The position numbers were made by a program, and so were the translations under genes. The notes under the pieces are model-generated. The model was not told the DNA's origin, did not search any database, and saw nothing but the letters and a program-made list of their open reading frames with translations. DNA of 64,000 nucleotides from Pontibacillus chungwhensis BH030062 (GTDB lineage Bacteria; Bacillota; Bacilli; Bacillales; BH030062): assembly GCF_000770675.1 (NCBI RefSeq), contig NZ_AVBG01000004.1, forward strand, positions 186,001 through 250,000. The letters are read 5' to 3'. Positions 46,780-55,251 of the stretch are shown here, one piece after another. The stretch's first letter is position 1; the number at the start of each line of letters is the position of its first letter.

Positions 46780-47469
46780 ATGGATCATACATTAAAAATC
46801 ACAAATGTATTGGCTGACTCAACACGTTACTCGATCTATCAATACGTTACAAAACTTAACCAACCTGTTTCGGTTACAGATATTGCACAAAACTTTAGCA
46901 TCCACCCGAACGTGGCCAGATTGCATCTGTCAAAACTTGAGGATGTGCAACTATTGGTTTCAAGAACGAGAAAAACAGGTAAAGGAGGAAGACCAAGTCG
47001 TTTATATCAGTTATCTGAACAAGATGTTCATTTACAATTCCCTTACAGAGACTACCACCTTCTAGCACGGATTGCTTTGGAGTCTCTTATGGAGTTAGGG
47101 ATGGAAGGAGAAAGGACACTCTACTCCACTGGCTTCAAATATGGGAAAGCTATGTTTAAACAAAATTTTGGAAATCAGAATCCTGAAAACTTTTCCGTTG
47201 AAGAGAAAATAAAATGGTTACAAGAATCAGCATTTATCATAGGAATGTTCCCGAATTTCGAGTACGTTAAACATGAAGAGACAATCTTTTTTTCACTGTC
47301 TAATTGCCCATTCAAGGACTTAGCAAAAGAAAATCCTCAGATTGTCTGTACCTTACATGGTTTCTTTTTAGAAGGGATGATGAGAGCTCTGTTTATGAAT
47401 ATTCAGCTTAAGGAAGTGCATAATATGATGGAAGGATGCGCCACTTGTTCTTATAAAGCTGCGTTATGA
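46780..47469 (+). CDS. Winged-helix regulator with a cysteine-rich C-terminal domain
   Basis: 229-residue predicted transcription factor. An ArsR-like winged helix (about 1-85) contains DSTRYSIYQYV and FSIHPNVARLHLSKLEDVQLL. The rest has four cysteines: C176 in SNCPF, C190 in IVCTLHG, and C220 and C223 in EGCATCSY. That arrangement is like Fe-S sensing regulators of the SufR type, so metal or redox sensing is inferred. The ATG at 46780 follows GGGAGG. Divergent from mgsR; yqgY follows. The target genes are unknown. Confidence 0.7.
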   Translation: MDHTLKITNVLADSTRYSIYQYVTKLNQPVSVTDIAQNFSIHPNVARLHLSKLEDVQLLVSRTRKTGKGGRPSRLYQLSEQDVHLQFPYRDYHLLARIALESLMELGMEGERTLYSTGFKYGKAMFKQNFGNQNPENFSVEEKIKWLQESAFIIGMFPNFEYVKHEETIFFSLSNCPFKDLAKENPQIVCTLHGFFLEGMMRALFMNIQLKEVHNMMEGCATCSYKAAL

Positions 47470-47561
47470 TAAGGGTTTCATTTCATTTATTTACAATACA
47501 GCAAGAGTCGTTTATAATTACCATGATAAGTCACCTTTGGGATAAAGGAGGGGGATTCAAT

Positions 47562-47804
47562 ATGGATCGGATGTTTCGCGTTCTCGGTTTTTGGACAGGA
47601 ATCTTTACGGTTATGTTCTATGTAGGTGAGATGTACGATGCTACAGTTCTGTTCTTGGTGCAAACAGTCTTTTTCGTCACATTGAGTTATTTAAAACTTT
47701 CAGAGCGCATGTATATGTACATATTTGGCGCTTATTTAACCATTTTCTTTATCGGTTTCACTTATTATTCTTCGTTCTTATTAGAACCAGGTTTCAGACA
47801 CTAA
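47562..47804 (+). CDS. yqgY: YqgY, DUF2626 membrane protein
   Basis: 80-residue membrane protein beginning MDRMFRVLGFWTGIF, with three hydrophobic segments, matching the DUF2626 family. The ATG at 47562 has AAAGGAGGGGG upstream; the longer frame from 47466 overlaps the previous gene. Function is unknown; it is conserved next to mgsR and yqgX in Bacillus. Confidence 0.88.
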   Translation: MDRMFRVLGFWTGIFTVMFYVGEMYDATVLFLVQTVFFVTLSYLKLSERMYMYIFGAYLTIFFIGFTYYSSFLLEPGFRH

Positions 47805-47836
47805 AAAAACGGCATCGTTACGATGCCGTTTTTTTA
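47803..47836. terminator. Bidirectional terminator between yqgY and yqgX
   Basis: ACGGCATCG / CGATGCCGT stem with a 3-base loop and long A and T runs on both sides, between convergent genes. Confidence 0.92.
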
Positions 47837-47840
47837 ATGC

Positions 47841-48464
47841 TTATAAGAATGGGTTCATAACCTTTTCTTCACCTACTGTCGTAGCTCCTCCGTGCCCAGG
47901 ATAAACTGTCGTATCGTCATCAAGGGTCAACAGCTGTTCTTCTATACTCTGCTTTAGAGTATCAAGATCGCCTCCTGGCAAATCAGTACGCCCTATTCCC
48001 CCTTGGAATAACGTATCACCAGCAATGACGAAAGAATCGTTTGGGAATACAAACGATACGCTCCCTGGTGAATGCCCAGGTGTATAACGTATTTCAAATG
48101 TAAACTCACCAATCTCCATTTCTCCGATTTCAAATTCATGATCCGCTTCACGGGCCGTAATAAGTGGCGTAGCCATTTGGAAAAACTTCGATCCGTTTAA
48201 TTCAGGTTTTCCTAACCAATCTTTTTCCTCTTTATGTACATACACCGGAATATCAAAGTGATCCCTCACTTCATCCAAGGCTCCAATATGATCAAAATGA
48301 GCATGTGTTAATAATATAGCGATCGGTGAAATTTCTCGTCTCTCTATCATCCGAATAAGCTTATCCCCTTCACTTCCGGGATCTATGATAAGCGCTTTCT
48401 TTTCATGTTCAATAATATAACAATTCGTTCCTAAAGGCCCTAGTGGCAACTGTTCAACGTTCAT
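47841..48464 (-). CDS. yqgX: YqgX, metallo-beta-lactamase-fold hydrolase
   Basis: Glyoxalase II-like MBL-fold enzyme of 207 residues. Metal-binding motifs are THAHFDHIG near residue 56, GHSPGSVSF near 129, AGDTLFQGGIGRTD near 147 and YPGHGGATTVGEE near 187. B. subtilis YqgX is linked to methylglyoxal/bacillithiol detoxification, though the substrate here is inferred. The ATG at 48464 has AGGAGG 7 nt upstream; two upstream in-frame ATGs fit less well. Confidence 0.92.
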   Translation of the reverse strand: MNVEQLPLGPLGTNCYIIEHEKKALIIDPGSEGDKLIRMIERREISPIAILLTHAHFDHIGALDEVRDHFDIPVYVHKEEKDWLGKPELNGSKFFQMATPLITAREADHEFEIGEMEIGEFTFEIRYTPGHSPGSVSFVFPNDSFVIAGDTLFQGGIGRTDLPGGDLDTLKQSIEEQLLTLDDDTTVYPGHGGATTVGEEKVMNPFL

Positions 48465-48629
48465 GTTCATTCCTCCTGAAAAAGTTTTCATAAACTGCAT
48501 GTAACATCTCGACAAACACGATAAAGTCGTTTAGAATGTATGAGGAGATAAGCTACGTTACATACTATTATAGTATTAAACAAGCGCGTCGTCTAAGACG
48601 ATCGATTCGATCAAAGGGGGTTAGGGAAT

Positions 48630-48812
48630 ATGGTATTAGCTATTATGTTGCTTGTCGTAACAATTCTATGTGCTCTTGCAGTATTCCGCGAATTAAAAAC
48701 AAACAATCTATTTGCTGTAGCTTTTGCTGGTATTTCTACTTTGGTTTTTGGATTCTTTTCCATTATGACGATTATTTCTCAGTTCACCTCTTCTGGTGGC
48801 GGAGGTCATTAA
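48630..48812 (+). CDS. yqgW: YqgW-like DUF2759 small membrane protein
   Basis: 60-residue protein with two transmembrane helices (about 2-19 and 25-50) and a short glycine/histidine tail (SGGGGH). The ATG at 48630 follows AAAGGGGGTTAGGG. Divergent from yqgX and bounded by its own terminator. The family assignment rests on recalled resemblance and gene order; function is unknown. Confidence 0.78.
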   Translation: MVLAIMLLVVTILCALAVFRELKTNNLFAVAFAGISTLVFGFFSIMTIISQFTSSGGGGH

Positions 48813-48828
48813 GCTAAAGGACCTAATA

Positions 48829-48859
48829 CAAAAAACCCTGCTTTTTGCAGGGTTTTTTT
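48829..48859. terminator. Bidirectional terminator between yqgW and fetB
   Basis: AAACCCTGC (48833-48841) pairs with GCAGGGTTT (48847-48855), with A- and T-runs on either side. Confidence 0.92.
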
Positions 48860-49631
48860 ATTGGTCAAATTCCATATGTTTAAGCTGCATTCTATTATTA
48901 TAGAAGTACTTATACATCATAAGCGTAATGTATATCGCGCTTAACGAAACGGAGGAGAAAATACTCAAAGAGATAACAAGTTGATATTTAATAGCCATAA
49001 TCGGACTTACCCCTCCCAAAATTAAACCAGTCATCATGCCTGGTAATTGTACGAGCCCAATTGTCTTTAACTTATCAACATTTGGAATCAAAGAGGCGCC
49101 AAGCGTCCTCTGTATGATGATTTGAGATGCTTGCTTTGGTTCCGCCCCAAGGGACAAAGCAGCAGTTAGTCTTCCCTCATTCTCTTTGAATTCACTTTTT
49201 AACCTCTCAAGAGCTAACCCCATTGCAATCATACTGTTTCCGATTACCATACCACTCATCGGGATCACCTCATTAGGTGTAAATTCAATCATATCAAATA
49301 ATAACCAAAGACCAAGCACACTGACTTCGATCACGATCAATCCTATGAAAATGATACCAAGAACAGATGGCAAGCCTTCTCCTTTCTTCCTAGCATGAAA
49401 ACTAGCAACTGTAATCATTATAGTGAGCATAAAGGGGATACCAATATAAGCAGGTAGATCGAACAAATACGTAAGTAAATACCCAATAGCAAATAGTTGA
49501 ATGGTGCCTCGGATAGAAGACCAAATTATACCTTTGCTAAGGCCTAGTTGATAGTAATAGGATAACGTTAAAGGGACAAGTACAAATACAACTAGAAAAA
49601 GTAATGATTGATTAGATATCTCTGGTGACAT
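48858..49631 (-). CDS. fetB: FetB/UPF0014-type ABC permease
   Basis: 257-residue polytopic permease (about seven helices) of the UPF0014 (YbbM/FetB) family. MVIGNSMIAMGLALERL near residue 128 and LGAEPKQASQIIIQRTL with VQLPGMMTGLILGG near 155-205 are typical. Its partner ATPase is encoded 30 bp upstream. Characterised homologues export iron; the substrate here is inferred. Confidence 0.85.
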   Translation of the reverse strand: MSPEISNQSLLFLVVFVLVPLTLSYYYQLGLSKGIIWSSIRGTIQLFAIGYLLTYLFDLPAYIGIPFMLTIMITVASFHARKKGEGLPSVLGIIFIGLIVIEVSVLGLWLLFDMIEFTPNEVIPMSGMVIGNSMIAMGLALERLKSEFKENEGRLTAALSLGAEPKQASQIIIQRTLGASLIPNVDKLKTIGLVQLPGMMTGLILGGVSPIMAIKYQLVISLSIFSSVSLSAIYITLMMYKYFYNNRMQLKHMEFDQ

Positions 49632-49661
49632 GGAACATTCCTTCCTTGTTTTATGACCTTT

Positions 49662-50360
49662 TTAAGTCATGAACGCTTGTAGTTCCTCTGTTTTAGGATT
49701 CGATAAGAGGTCTGCCAAATTACCTTCTTCCACGATCTCTCCTTCTGAAAGAAAGATTCCACGACTTCCTAAACGCTTGGCTTGGTCTAAATGATGGGTA
49801 ACCATAATTAAGGTAACCCCTTGTTCAACTGCTAATCCTTCTAGCACTTGTTCTATTTCTTCTGTCGTGTGTTGATCTAATGCACTAGTCGGTTCATCTA
49901 ACAACAGGACAGAAGGTTTATTAGCCAACGTACGAGCTAATGATACTCGTTGCTGCTCTCCTCCTGAGAGTTGATCCACCGAACGATCGATATAGTCAGC
50001 CGGAAGTTGCACATCCTCTAATAATGCCTCGGCTCTTGCATCGTTCCAATCACCATCTAGAGAAGGTCCGTATTTCAGGTTATCTAGTACCGTTCCCGGA
50101 AACAAGTTCGGAGCCTGCATAACTAGCCCAACTTGCTTACGAAGCTCGGTTATGGAATAGCTTTGAAGGTCTTTACCTAAGTAATAAATGCTTCCCTTCT
50201 CGGGATCGCTCAATCGGTTAAAAAGGTGTAAAAGTGTGCTTTTCCCAGCACCAGAAGGTCCGAATAACATAACATTTTCCCCTCTTTTAATGGAAAAGTT
50301 CAAACTATGTAAAGGAGATTTTTTCACATGATCAAACGTAAACAGCTTATCGTGTTCCAA
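49662..50360 (-). CDS. fetA: FetA-type ABC transporter ATPase
   Basis: 232-residue ATP-binding subunit paired with FetB. Walker [10 protein letters not shown] lies near residue 34, the signature [15 protein letters not shown] near 130 and Walker [13 protein letters not shown] near 152, with the switch histidine in MVTHH. The start is TTG at 50360 with GGGAGG upstream. The 280-bp gap before the M14 gene holds TGACCCTTTATAAGGTCA at 50514-50531, a possible operator, but no gene. Confidence 0.87.
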   Translation of the reverse strand: MEHDKLFTFDHVKKSPLHSLNFSIKRGENVMLFGPSGAGKSTLLHLFNRLSDPEKGSIYYLGKDLQSYSITELRKQVGLVMQAPNLFPGTVLDNLKYGPSLDGDWNDARAEALLEDVQLPADYIDRSVDQLSGGEQQRVSLARTLANKPSVLLLDEPTSALDQHTTEEIEQVLEGLAVEQGVTLIMVTHHLDQAKRLGSRGIFLSEGEIVEEGNLADLLSNPKTEELQAFMT

Positions 50361-50642
50361 TAGCTTTCATCCTCCCACTCCATTCACCAAGTTGTATACT
50401 CGCTTTGTTTCCATATTCATAATCTCCTTCAGATGAGAGCAAATTATACAAAACAGCCCGTCTGCTGAACATAACAGTAGATTGAGGCCTATTTTTTTAG
50501 TATAACCTCTTGTTGACCCTTTATAAGGTCAGAAGAAAGGAATTGGTATCCCCCCCTTTACTCCAATAGAATTCACATTCTAAGTCATGAAAATTATGAC
50601 ATTCCCACATAGGGAAAGCAACGAATAAGAGTTAGACCCATT

Positions 50643-51530
50643 CTAACTCAAAGGAGTCGATAAACTGAGTGCACAAATCTCTTTTACACGTTCATAATGA
50701 TAAGGGAAAGTCGACAATGGTAGCGGGTTAATCCCTTTACCTACTTCAATTGTATATCCCTCTTTTTTATAATCTTGAATAAACCAGTCCTTAAACCCTG
50801 CATAACTGTCAATGGTACGTACAGGTTCATATCCGCTTTCTTTATAAAAGGCTTCTACAACATGATATGAATGTTCTGGTTCCAAACCTTGGTACCCCCA
50901 GTAGATCACCTCACCTTGAGAATGAAACGCTAATACTCGATTAAAGTTGCAACGTTTTGTTAGTTCAGCCATTGCAATAGCTTCTGGTTCTGTTAACGGA
51001 CGTTCGCCGGGAAAATCCCTAAAAGACGGAGCTTGTGGCTTTCTTGCTTTCTCAACTTCCCAATTGGCAGGGAACTGATTATTCAAGTCTACCCCTCTAA
51101 TATTAGCTTTCCATGAAGCAAACGTCTTGTTGACACCATTCATCTTCATTAAGCTATTGTGATTAGCAGGTGCAGCATCAAGTCCATGCATAAATAAGTC
51201 GACACCATCTGGATTCACCATTGGAACAAGAGACAAAGTGGTGTTTGTATATAAATCTCTTGCTTTTTTTGAACCAAAGTATTGATCCTTTTCAATCGCT
51301 TCCACATATGCTTTCATAACACTCATTAATAGAGCAGTTGTCATCCATTCATTTGCATGAAATGAACCATTCCAATGGATTACATTAGGTCCCTCTCCAA
51401 TCTTTAATTCATACAACGGCTTGCCTAATACCGATTGTCCGATCGTACTGCATGTAACCTCAGGGGAATAATCCACTACTTGTTTAATATCAGCTTCTAA
51501 AACCTTAGAATCATATGGAAATTGAACCAT
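50643..51530 (-). CDS. M14 zinc carboxypeptidase, gamma-D-glutamyl-diamino acid peptidase-like
   Basis: 295-residue M14-family metallopeptidase. Zinc ligands are HANE near residues 58-61 and the histidine in LAFHSQGE near 200; the catalytic glutamate is in YTIEVGKG near 260. It resembles YqgT/endopeptidase I proteins that cut gamma-D-Glu-diaminopimelate bonds in peptidoglycan, and occupies the yqgT place. It has no LysM domain and no signal peptide, so an intracellular role in muropeptide recycling is likelier than wall lysis. The ATG at 51530 follows AGGAGG. Confidence 0.85.
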   Translation of the reverse strand: MVQFPYDSKVLEADIKQVVDYSPEVTCSTIGQSVLGKPLYELKIGEGPNVIHWNGSFHANEWMTTALLMSVMKAYVEAIEKDQYFGSKKARDLYTNTTLSLVPMVNPDGVDLFMHGLDAAPANHNSLMKMNGVNKTFASWKANIRGVDLNNQFPANWEVEKARKPQAPSFRDFPGERPLTEPEAIAMAELTKRCNFNRVLAFHSQGEVIYWGYQGLEPEHSYHVVEAFYKESGYEPVRTIDSYAGFKDWFIQDYKKEGYTIEVGKGINPLPLSTFPYHYERVKEICALSLSTPLS

Positions 51531-51720
51531 CCTACACTCCTCCTTTTTCTACTATTACTTTATTCAATCGATCCACTAGCATGAATAAGCTAGCGTTAAG
51601 AATAATGTTTTTGTTTACTAAGGATTAGAGGTGGGGAAAACACCGCTATCACGCGGTGGAACTTCCACTCTTCCTCGTTCGCTCATAAGAGATTAGGGTT
51701 ATTACTTGGAATAACTATTA

Positions 51721-51766
51721 AAAAAAGGTACTCCTGCTAACTGATAACAGAAGTACCTTTTGTGAT
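51721..51766 (-). terminator. Terminator of the ltaS-type gene
   Basis: AAGGTACT arms enclosing a long loop, with T7 on the minus strand. A separate hairpin, CACCGC-TATCAC-GCGGTG, lies near 51641-51658 with no T-run. Confidence 0.7.
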
Positions 51767-51777
51767 ACATGATTTTT

Positions 51778-53640
51778 TTAATCCGCTACTGTTCCGTTTT
51801 GGAAATCGTAGAAACGGAATAGGTCGCCGTAAACAATCTGATCTGAGTAATCAAGCTCTTGTTGAGCTTTTTTCTGTAATGGTTTACACTGATCGCCTTC
51901 TAGTTTTTCACCAGATTCTCGATCATAGCAATGGCCATTAGCGTATAAATACTCTTCTGAAATAAAGCTTCCATCTCTTAATACGACAAATGGATCTACG
52001 TCGTCAGTAAAGAGATCTGTACCAAATTCAATATCTCCACCAGAATCAATACCAAGCATGCTTAAAATCGTTGGTTTTACATCCATTTGACCACTAGGCT
52101 TAGAGATGACTTCATTGCCTTCATGTCCTGGTATGTGAATGTAGAAAGGTACACGCTGTAGTTGCGTGTGCTCGTATGGTGTAATCTCTTTCCCTAGGAA
52201 TTGAGCCATCGCATTATTGTGATATTCACTAATTCCATAGTGGTCACCATAGATCACGATAACACTGTTTTCATACTCACCTTCATCCTTTAGCTTCTGG
52301 AAAAACTGTTCGATTGATTCGTCCATATAACGCACTGTTGTGAAGTATTGATTTAGAGTTTTGGAACTTGAATCATACTTATCAATGTGTTGGTCTTCCT
52401 CAGGTAACTCAAACGGGAAGTGGTTTGTTAGCGTAATGAACTTAGCATAATAAGGTTCTTCTAAATCTTTCAACATATCAACAGACTGACTAAAGAACGC
52501 CTTATCGTTTAAGCCCCAACCAATCGTATTTTCAGGGGTCTGGTTATAACTTTGCTCACCTAAAAACTCATCATACCCTAATGAGTCGTACATAACATCG
52601 CGGTTCCAGAAACTTTTGTTGTTAGCATGGAAAACAGCAGATGAATATCCCTTCTCACCAATAATCTCAGGCACTGCATTATACTCATTTTGAGAATGAG
52701 TGAAGAACACGGCGCCACGGCCAAGTGGATATAAAGAATTTTCTACAACGAACTCTGAGTCAGACGTTTTCCCTTGCTCTGTTTGATGATAGAAGTTTTC
52801 AAAATAATAACTATCCTCTATCAGATCATTCAGAAATGGCGTGATTTCCTTGCCGTTAATTTTTTTATTTATAACAAAGCTTTGTAAGGATTCAGCAGAG
52901 ATATAAATTACATTTTTCCCTTCTGCTATCCCCTCTAGGTCAGATTCTTGATTACTTTTCACTTCATTACTCACATATTCGCGGATATCGCTCATTTCAC
53001 TTCCATCCGCTAATACGCGCTGTGCTTTGGTTTTGGAGTGAAGAGCCACATCGTAGATATGATAATTAAATACCCCAATATTTTTGACTAAATATTCACG
53101 GTCAAACGTGCGTTGAAATAGCATGGGACGTTCAATCTCCGCAAGCACAAAGTTCGTCATTACAAGAGCAATGGCGATCCCAGCTGCTTTGAACTTCATC
53201 CCTTTAAATCGTGGTTGATCTTCAACGGCTACTCGTTTACTTAAATAATAAACAATGGCTACGTCCACAAATAATAGCAGGTCGGTTACATAAATTAACC
53301 CTAAAATACTTGAGCCTAAATCTCCTACATTATTCGTTTGGAATAATACTGGAATTGTTAAGAAATCAGTAAAAGAACGATAATATATGACATTAAAGTA
53401 CAGGATAAGCGTCATAACTAATGATAAGTGCTTTGTATACTTTATTTGTCTTACTGGTTTAAGTAATACGACAAATGTAAAGAATAATACAGCTGTTGCA
53501 AATGGATTAATCGCCAAGATTATTTCCTGCAAGAAGTTCTCAATGGACAGATCAAAGATAAAACGATAAACAAAATACGTTTTAACACCAAAAAGCAAAG
53601 CAGCAACCAAATACAATGGAAGTGACTTTCTTTGCAGCAT
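51778..53640 (-). CDS. yqgS: Lipoteichoic acid synthase-type sulfatase (YqgS)
   Basis: Polyglycerolphosphate synthase of the LtaS family (620 residues). Five transmembrane helices fill the first 165 residues, followed by an extracellular sulfatase-fold domain. The catalytic threonine is T292 in EQGKTSDSEF, a metal glutamate is E250 in YISAES, and the aspartate/histidine pair lies in IYGDHYG. The ATG at 53640 has GGAGG upstream. Bacilli carry several paralogues; location next to glcK points to YqgS. Which reaction dominates (primase, synthase or stress) is unknown. Confidence 0.92.
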   Translation of the reverse strand: MLQRKSLPLYLVAALLFGVKTYFVYRFIFDLSIENFLQEIILAINPFATAVLFFTFVVLLKPVRQIKYTKHLSLVMTLILYFNVIYYRSFTDFLTIPVLFQTNNVGDLGSSILGLIYVTDLLLFVDVAIVYYLSKRVAVEDQPRFKGMKFKAAGIAIALVMTNFVLAEIERPMLFQRTFDREYLVKNIGVFNYHIYDVALHSKTKAQRVLADGSEMSDIREYVSNEVKSNQESDLEGIAEGKNVIYISAESLQSFVINKKINGKEITPFLNDLIEDSYYFENFYHQTEQGKTSDSEFVVENSLYPLGRGAVFFTHSQNEYNAVPEIIGEKGYSSAVFHANNKSFWNRDVMYDSLGYDEFLGEQSYNQTPENTIGWGLNDKAFFSQSVDMLKDLEEPYYAKFITLTNHFPFELPEEDQHIDKYDSSSKTLNQYFTTVRYMDESIEQFFQKLKDEGEYENSVIVIYGDHYGISEYHNNAMAQFLGKEITPYEHTQLQRVPFYIHIPGHEGNEVISKPSGQMDVKPTILSMLGIDSGGDIEFGTDLFTDDVDPFVVLRDGSFISEEYLYANGHCYDRESGEKLEGDQCKPLQKKAQQELDYSDQIVYGDLFRFYDFQNGTVAD

Positions 53641-53911
53641 GTTCCGTTCCTCCGTTCTATAAAATATTCTATTGTTGGATTCACATTTCATTCGAAATAT
53701 TAACTAATATAACTAATTTCCACTTTCTAAAGTATTCTAAACAACCACTAGTCTATATGACGGTTATGATAACATAAAAGTTTCAACTTTTTTTAACTAA
53801 TTTTTTACATACAATTTTAACGTTATTCAATACAATAGACGTGTATGCATCATAAACCCCTACACATATAACTAAATTTCTTTACACACTAACAATTCTT
53901 TGTAAACACAG

Positions 53912-53942
53912 TAAAATCCTGTAACAATTTGTTACAGGATCC
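53912..53942 (-). terminator. Terminator of glcK
   Basis: A 12-bp perfect stem (53916-53927 with 53929-53940) followed by TTTT on the minus strand, 28 bp past the glcK stop. The rest of 53641-53970 is AT-rich promoter-type DNA with no gene seen. Confidence 0.75.
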
Positions 53943-53970
53943 CATAACTTACCTCAAACTTAAACTCCTT

Positions 53971-54930
53971 TTAGTGGAGAGCTAAATAAGCTGCTCCAAT
54001 AACACCAGCGTCGTTGCCAAGAGATGCTATAACGAATTCTACCGCTGCTCCTGTACGCTGTAAAGTATATGTGTCAAACTTTGTGCGTAAAGGATCTAAG
54101 AGCTGATCCCCTGCTTTTGAAACACCACCACCGATAACAATCTTAGAAGGATTAATTGCTATAGCCATATTAGAAATAGCTAACCCTAGTACAGTCGTTA
54201 CGTGATCAAGTACATCTTCCGCTAACTTATCCCCTTCTGCGGCTGCTTCAAATACGTCTTTCGCGGACACTTTGCCGTTTTCATCATAAATTGCTTTTAA
54301 TGAAGTAGTACGCCCTTTTTCAATGCCATCAATAGCTGATCGTACAATACCTGTAGCAGAAGCTTCCGTTTCAAGACAACCCGTTCTTCCACAATTACAG
54401 TTTCTTCCTCCTTCAGCTATTACCGTCATATGACCGAGTTCTGCTACCGTTCCATTTGCACCGTGAAGGAGTTCACCATTAGCTATAATGCCACCTCCGA
54501 CACCTGTACCTAATGTGTAGGCCAGTAAATTATCTGCCTTGTCACCTGCACCTTTCCAGTACTCTCCTAATGCTGCAAGATTGGCATCATTCTCAATTCG
54601 AACATTATATCCCGTAGCTTCCCCTAATAACTTACTTAAAGGAACATCTCGCCACCCGCCAATATTTACAGCTTCATAGACGATTCCTTCTTGCAAACTA
54701 ATATAACCGGGTGCTCCTACACCAATCCCTTTAAAATCATCAAAAGAAAGCTCTAGCTTTCGTTGCTCATTCGCAATTGATGTGGCAATATCTTGCACCA
54801 TTTTTTCTGGTCCGCCTTCTGAGACAGTAGGAATTTCCCACTTATGAATAATCTCGCCATTATATGTAACGAAGGCTAATTTGACTGTTGTGCCGCCTAT
54901 ATCAATTCCGATTACGTTTTTTTGTTCCAT
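53971..54930 (-). CDS. glcK: Glucokinase (ROK family)
   Basis: Phosphorylates glucose with ATP in the cytosol. The N-terminal phosphate loop GIDIGGTTVK is at residues 7-16. The zinc-binding ROK signature NCNCGRTGCLE lies near 175, with the catalytic aspartate in ENDANLAALGE near 106. The ATG at 54930 follows GAAGGGTG and gives 319 residues. It starts 5 bp after the yqgQ stop, the standard Bacillus yqgQ-glcK pair. Confidence 0.95.
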   Translation of the reverse strand: MEQKNVIGIDIGGTTVKLAFVTYNGEIIHKWEIPTVSEGGPEKMVQDIATSIANEQRKLELSFDDFKGIGVGAPGYISLQEGIVYEAVNIGGWRDVPLSKLLGEATGYNVRIENDANLAALGEYWKGAGDKADNLLAYTLGTGVGGGIIANGELLHGANGTVAELGHMTVIAEGGRNCNCGRTGCLETEASATGIVRSAIDGIEKGRTTSLKAIYDENGKVSAKDVFEAAAEGDKLAEDVLDHVTTVLGLAISNMAIAINPSKIVIGGGVSKAGDQLLDPLRTKFDTYTLQRTGAAVEFVIASLGNDAGVIGAAYLALH

Positions 54931-54935
54931 GTTCT

Positions 54936-55145
54936 TCACCCTTCACCTCTGGCTTTTTGAACTTTTGAAATTTCTTGACGAAGAAGGAGAATAGCCATTT
55001 GAAAATCTTGGTCTGATACAAACTGTGATTTGTATAATTCTCGTAATTCCATCTCCATTAATTCTAAATCAGCTATTCGATCCCCAATATAAATGACAGT
55101 TCCAAATTTCATTAATAGTTGTTGAATATCATATATCGATTTCAT
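54936..55145 (-). CDS. yqgQ: YqgQ family protein (DUF910)
   Basis: 69-residue helical protein, MKSIYDIQQLLMKFGTVIYIGDR onward, matching YqgQ in length and pattern. It may bind nucleic acid, but its role is unknown. It is immediately upstream of glcK, so the two are surely co-transcribed. Confidence 0.92.
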   Translation of the reverse strand: MKSIYDIQQLLMKFGTVIYIGDRIADLELMEMELRELYKSQFVSDQDFQMAILLLRQEISKVQKARGEG

Positions 55146-55218
55146 ATCATCACCATTATATATTATAGCAAGCGATCCCTTTAAAAGAAATAATGAATCC
55201 TTTATGAATATTCGAACA

Positions 55219-55251
55219 TAAAAAGACCCTAATCTTATCGATCAGGGTCTT
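55219..55251 (-). terminator. Terminator of the SpoVAF-like gene
   Basis: AAGACCCT / AGGGTCTT stem followed by TTTTT on the minus strand, overlapping the last codons of the gene. Confidence 0.8.
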
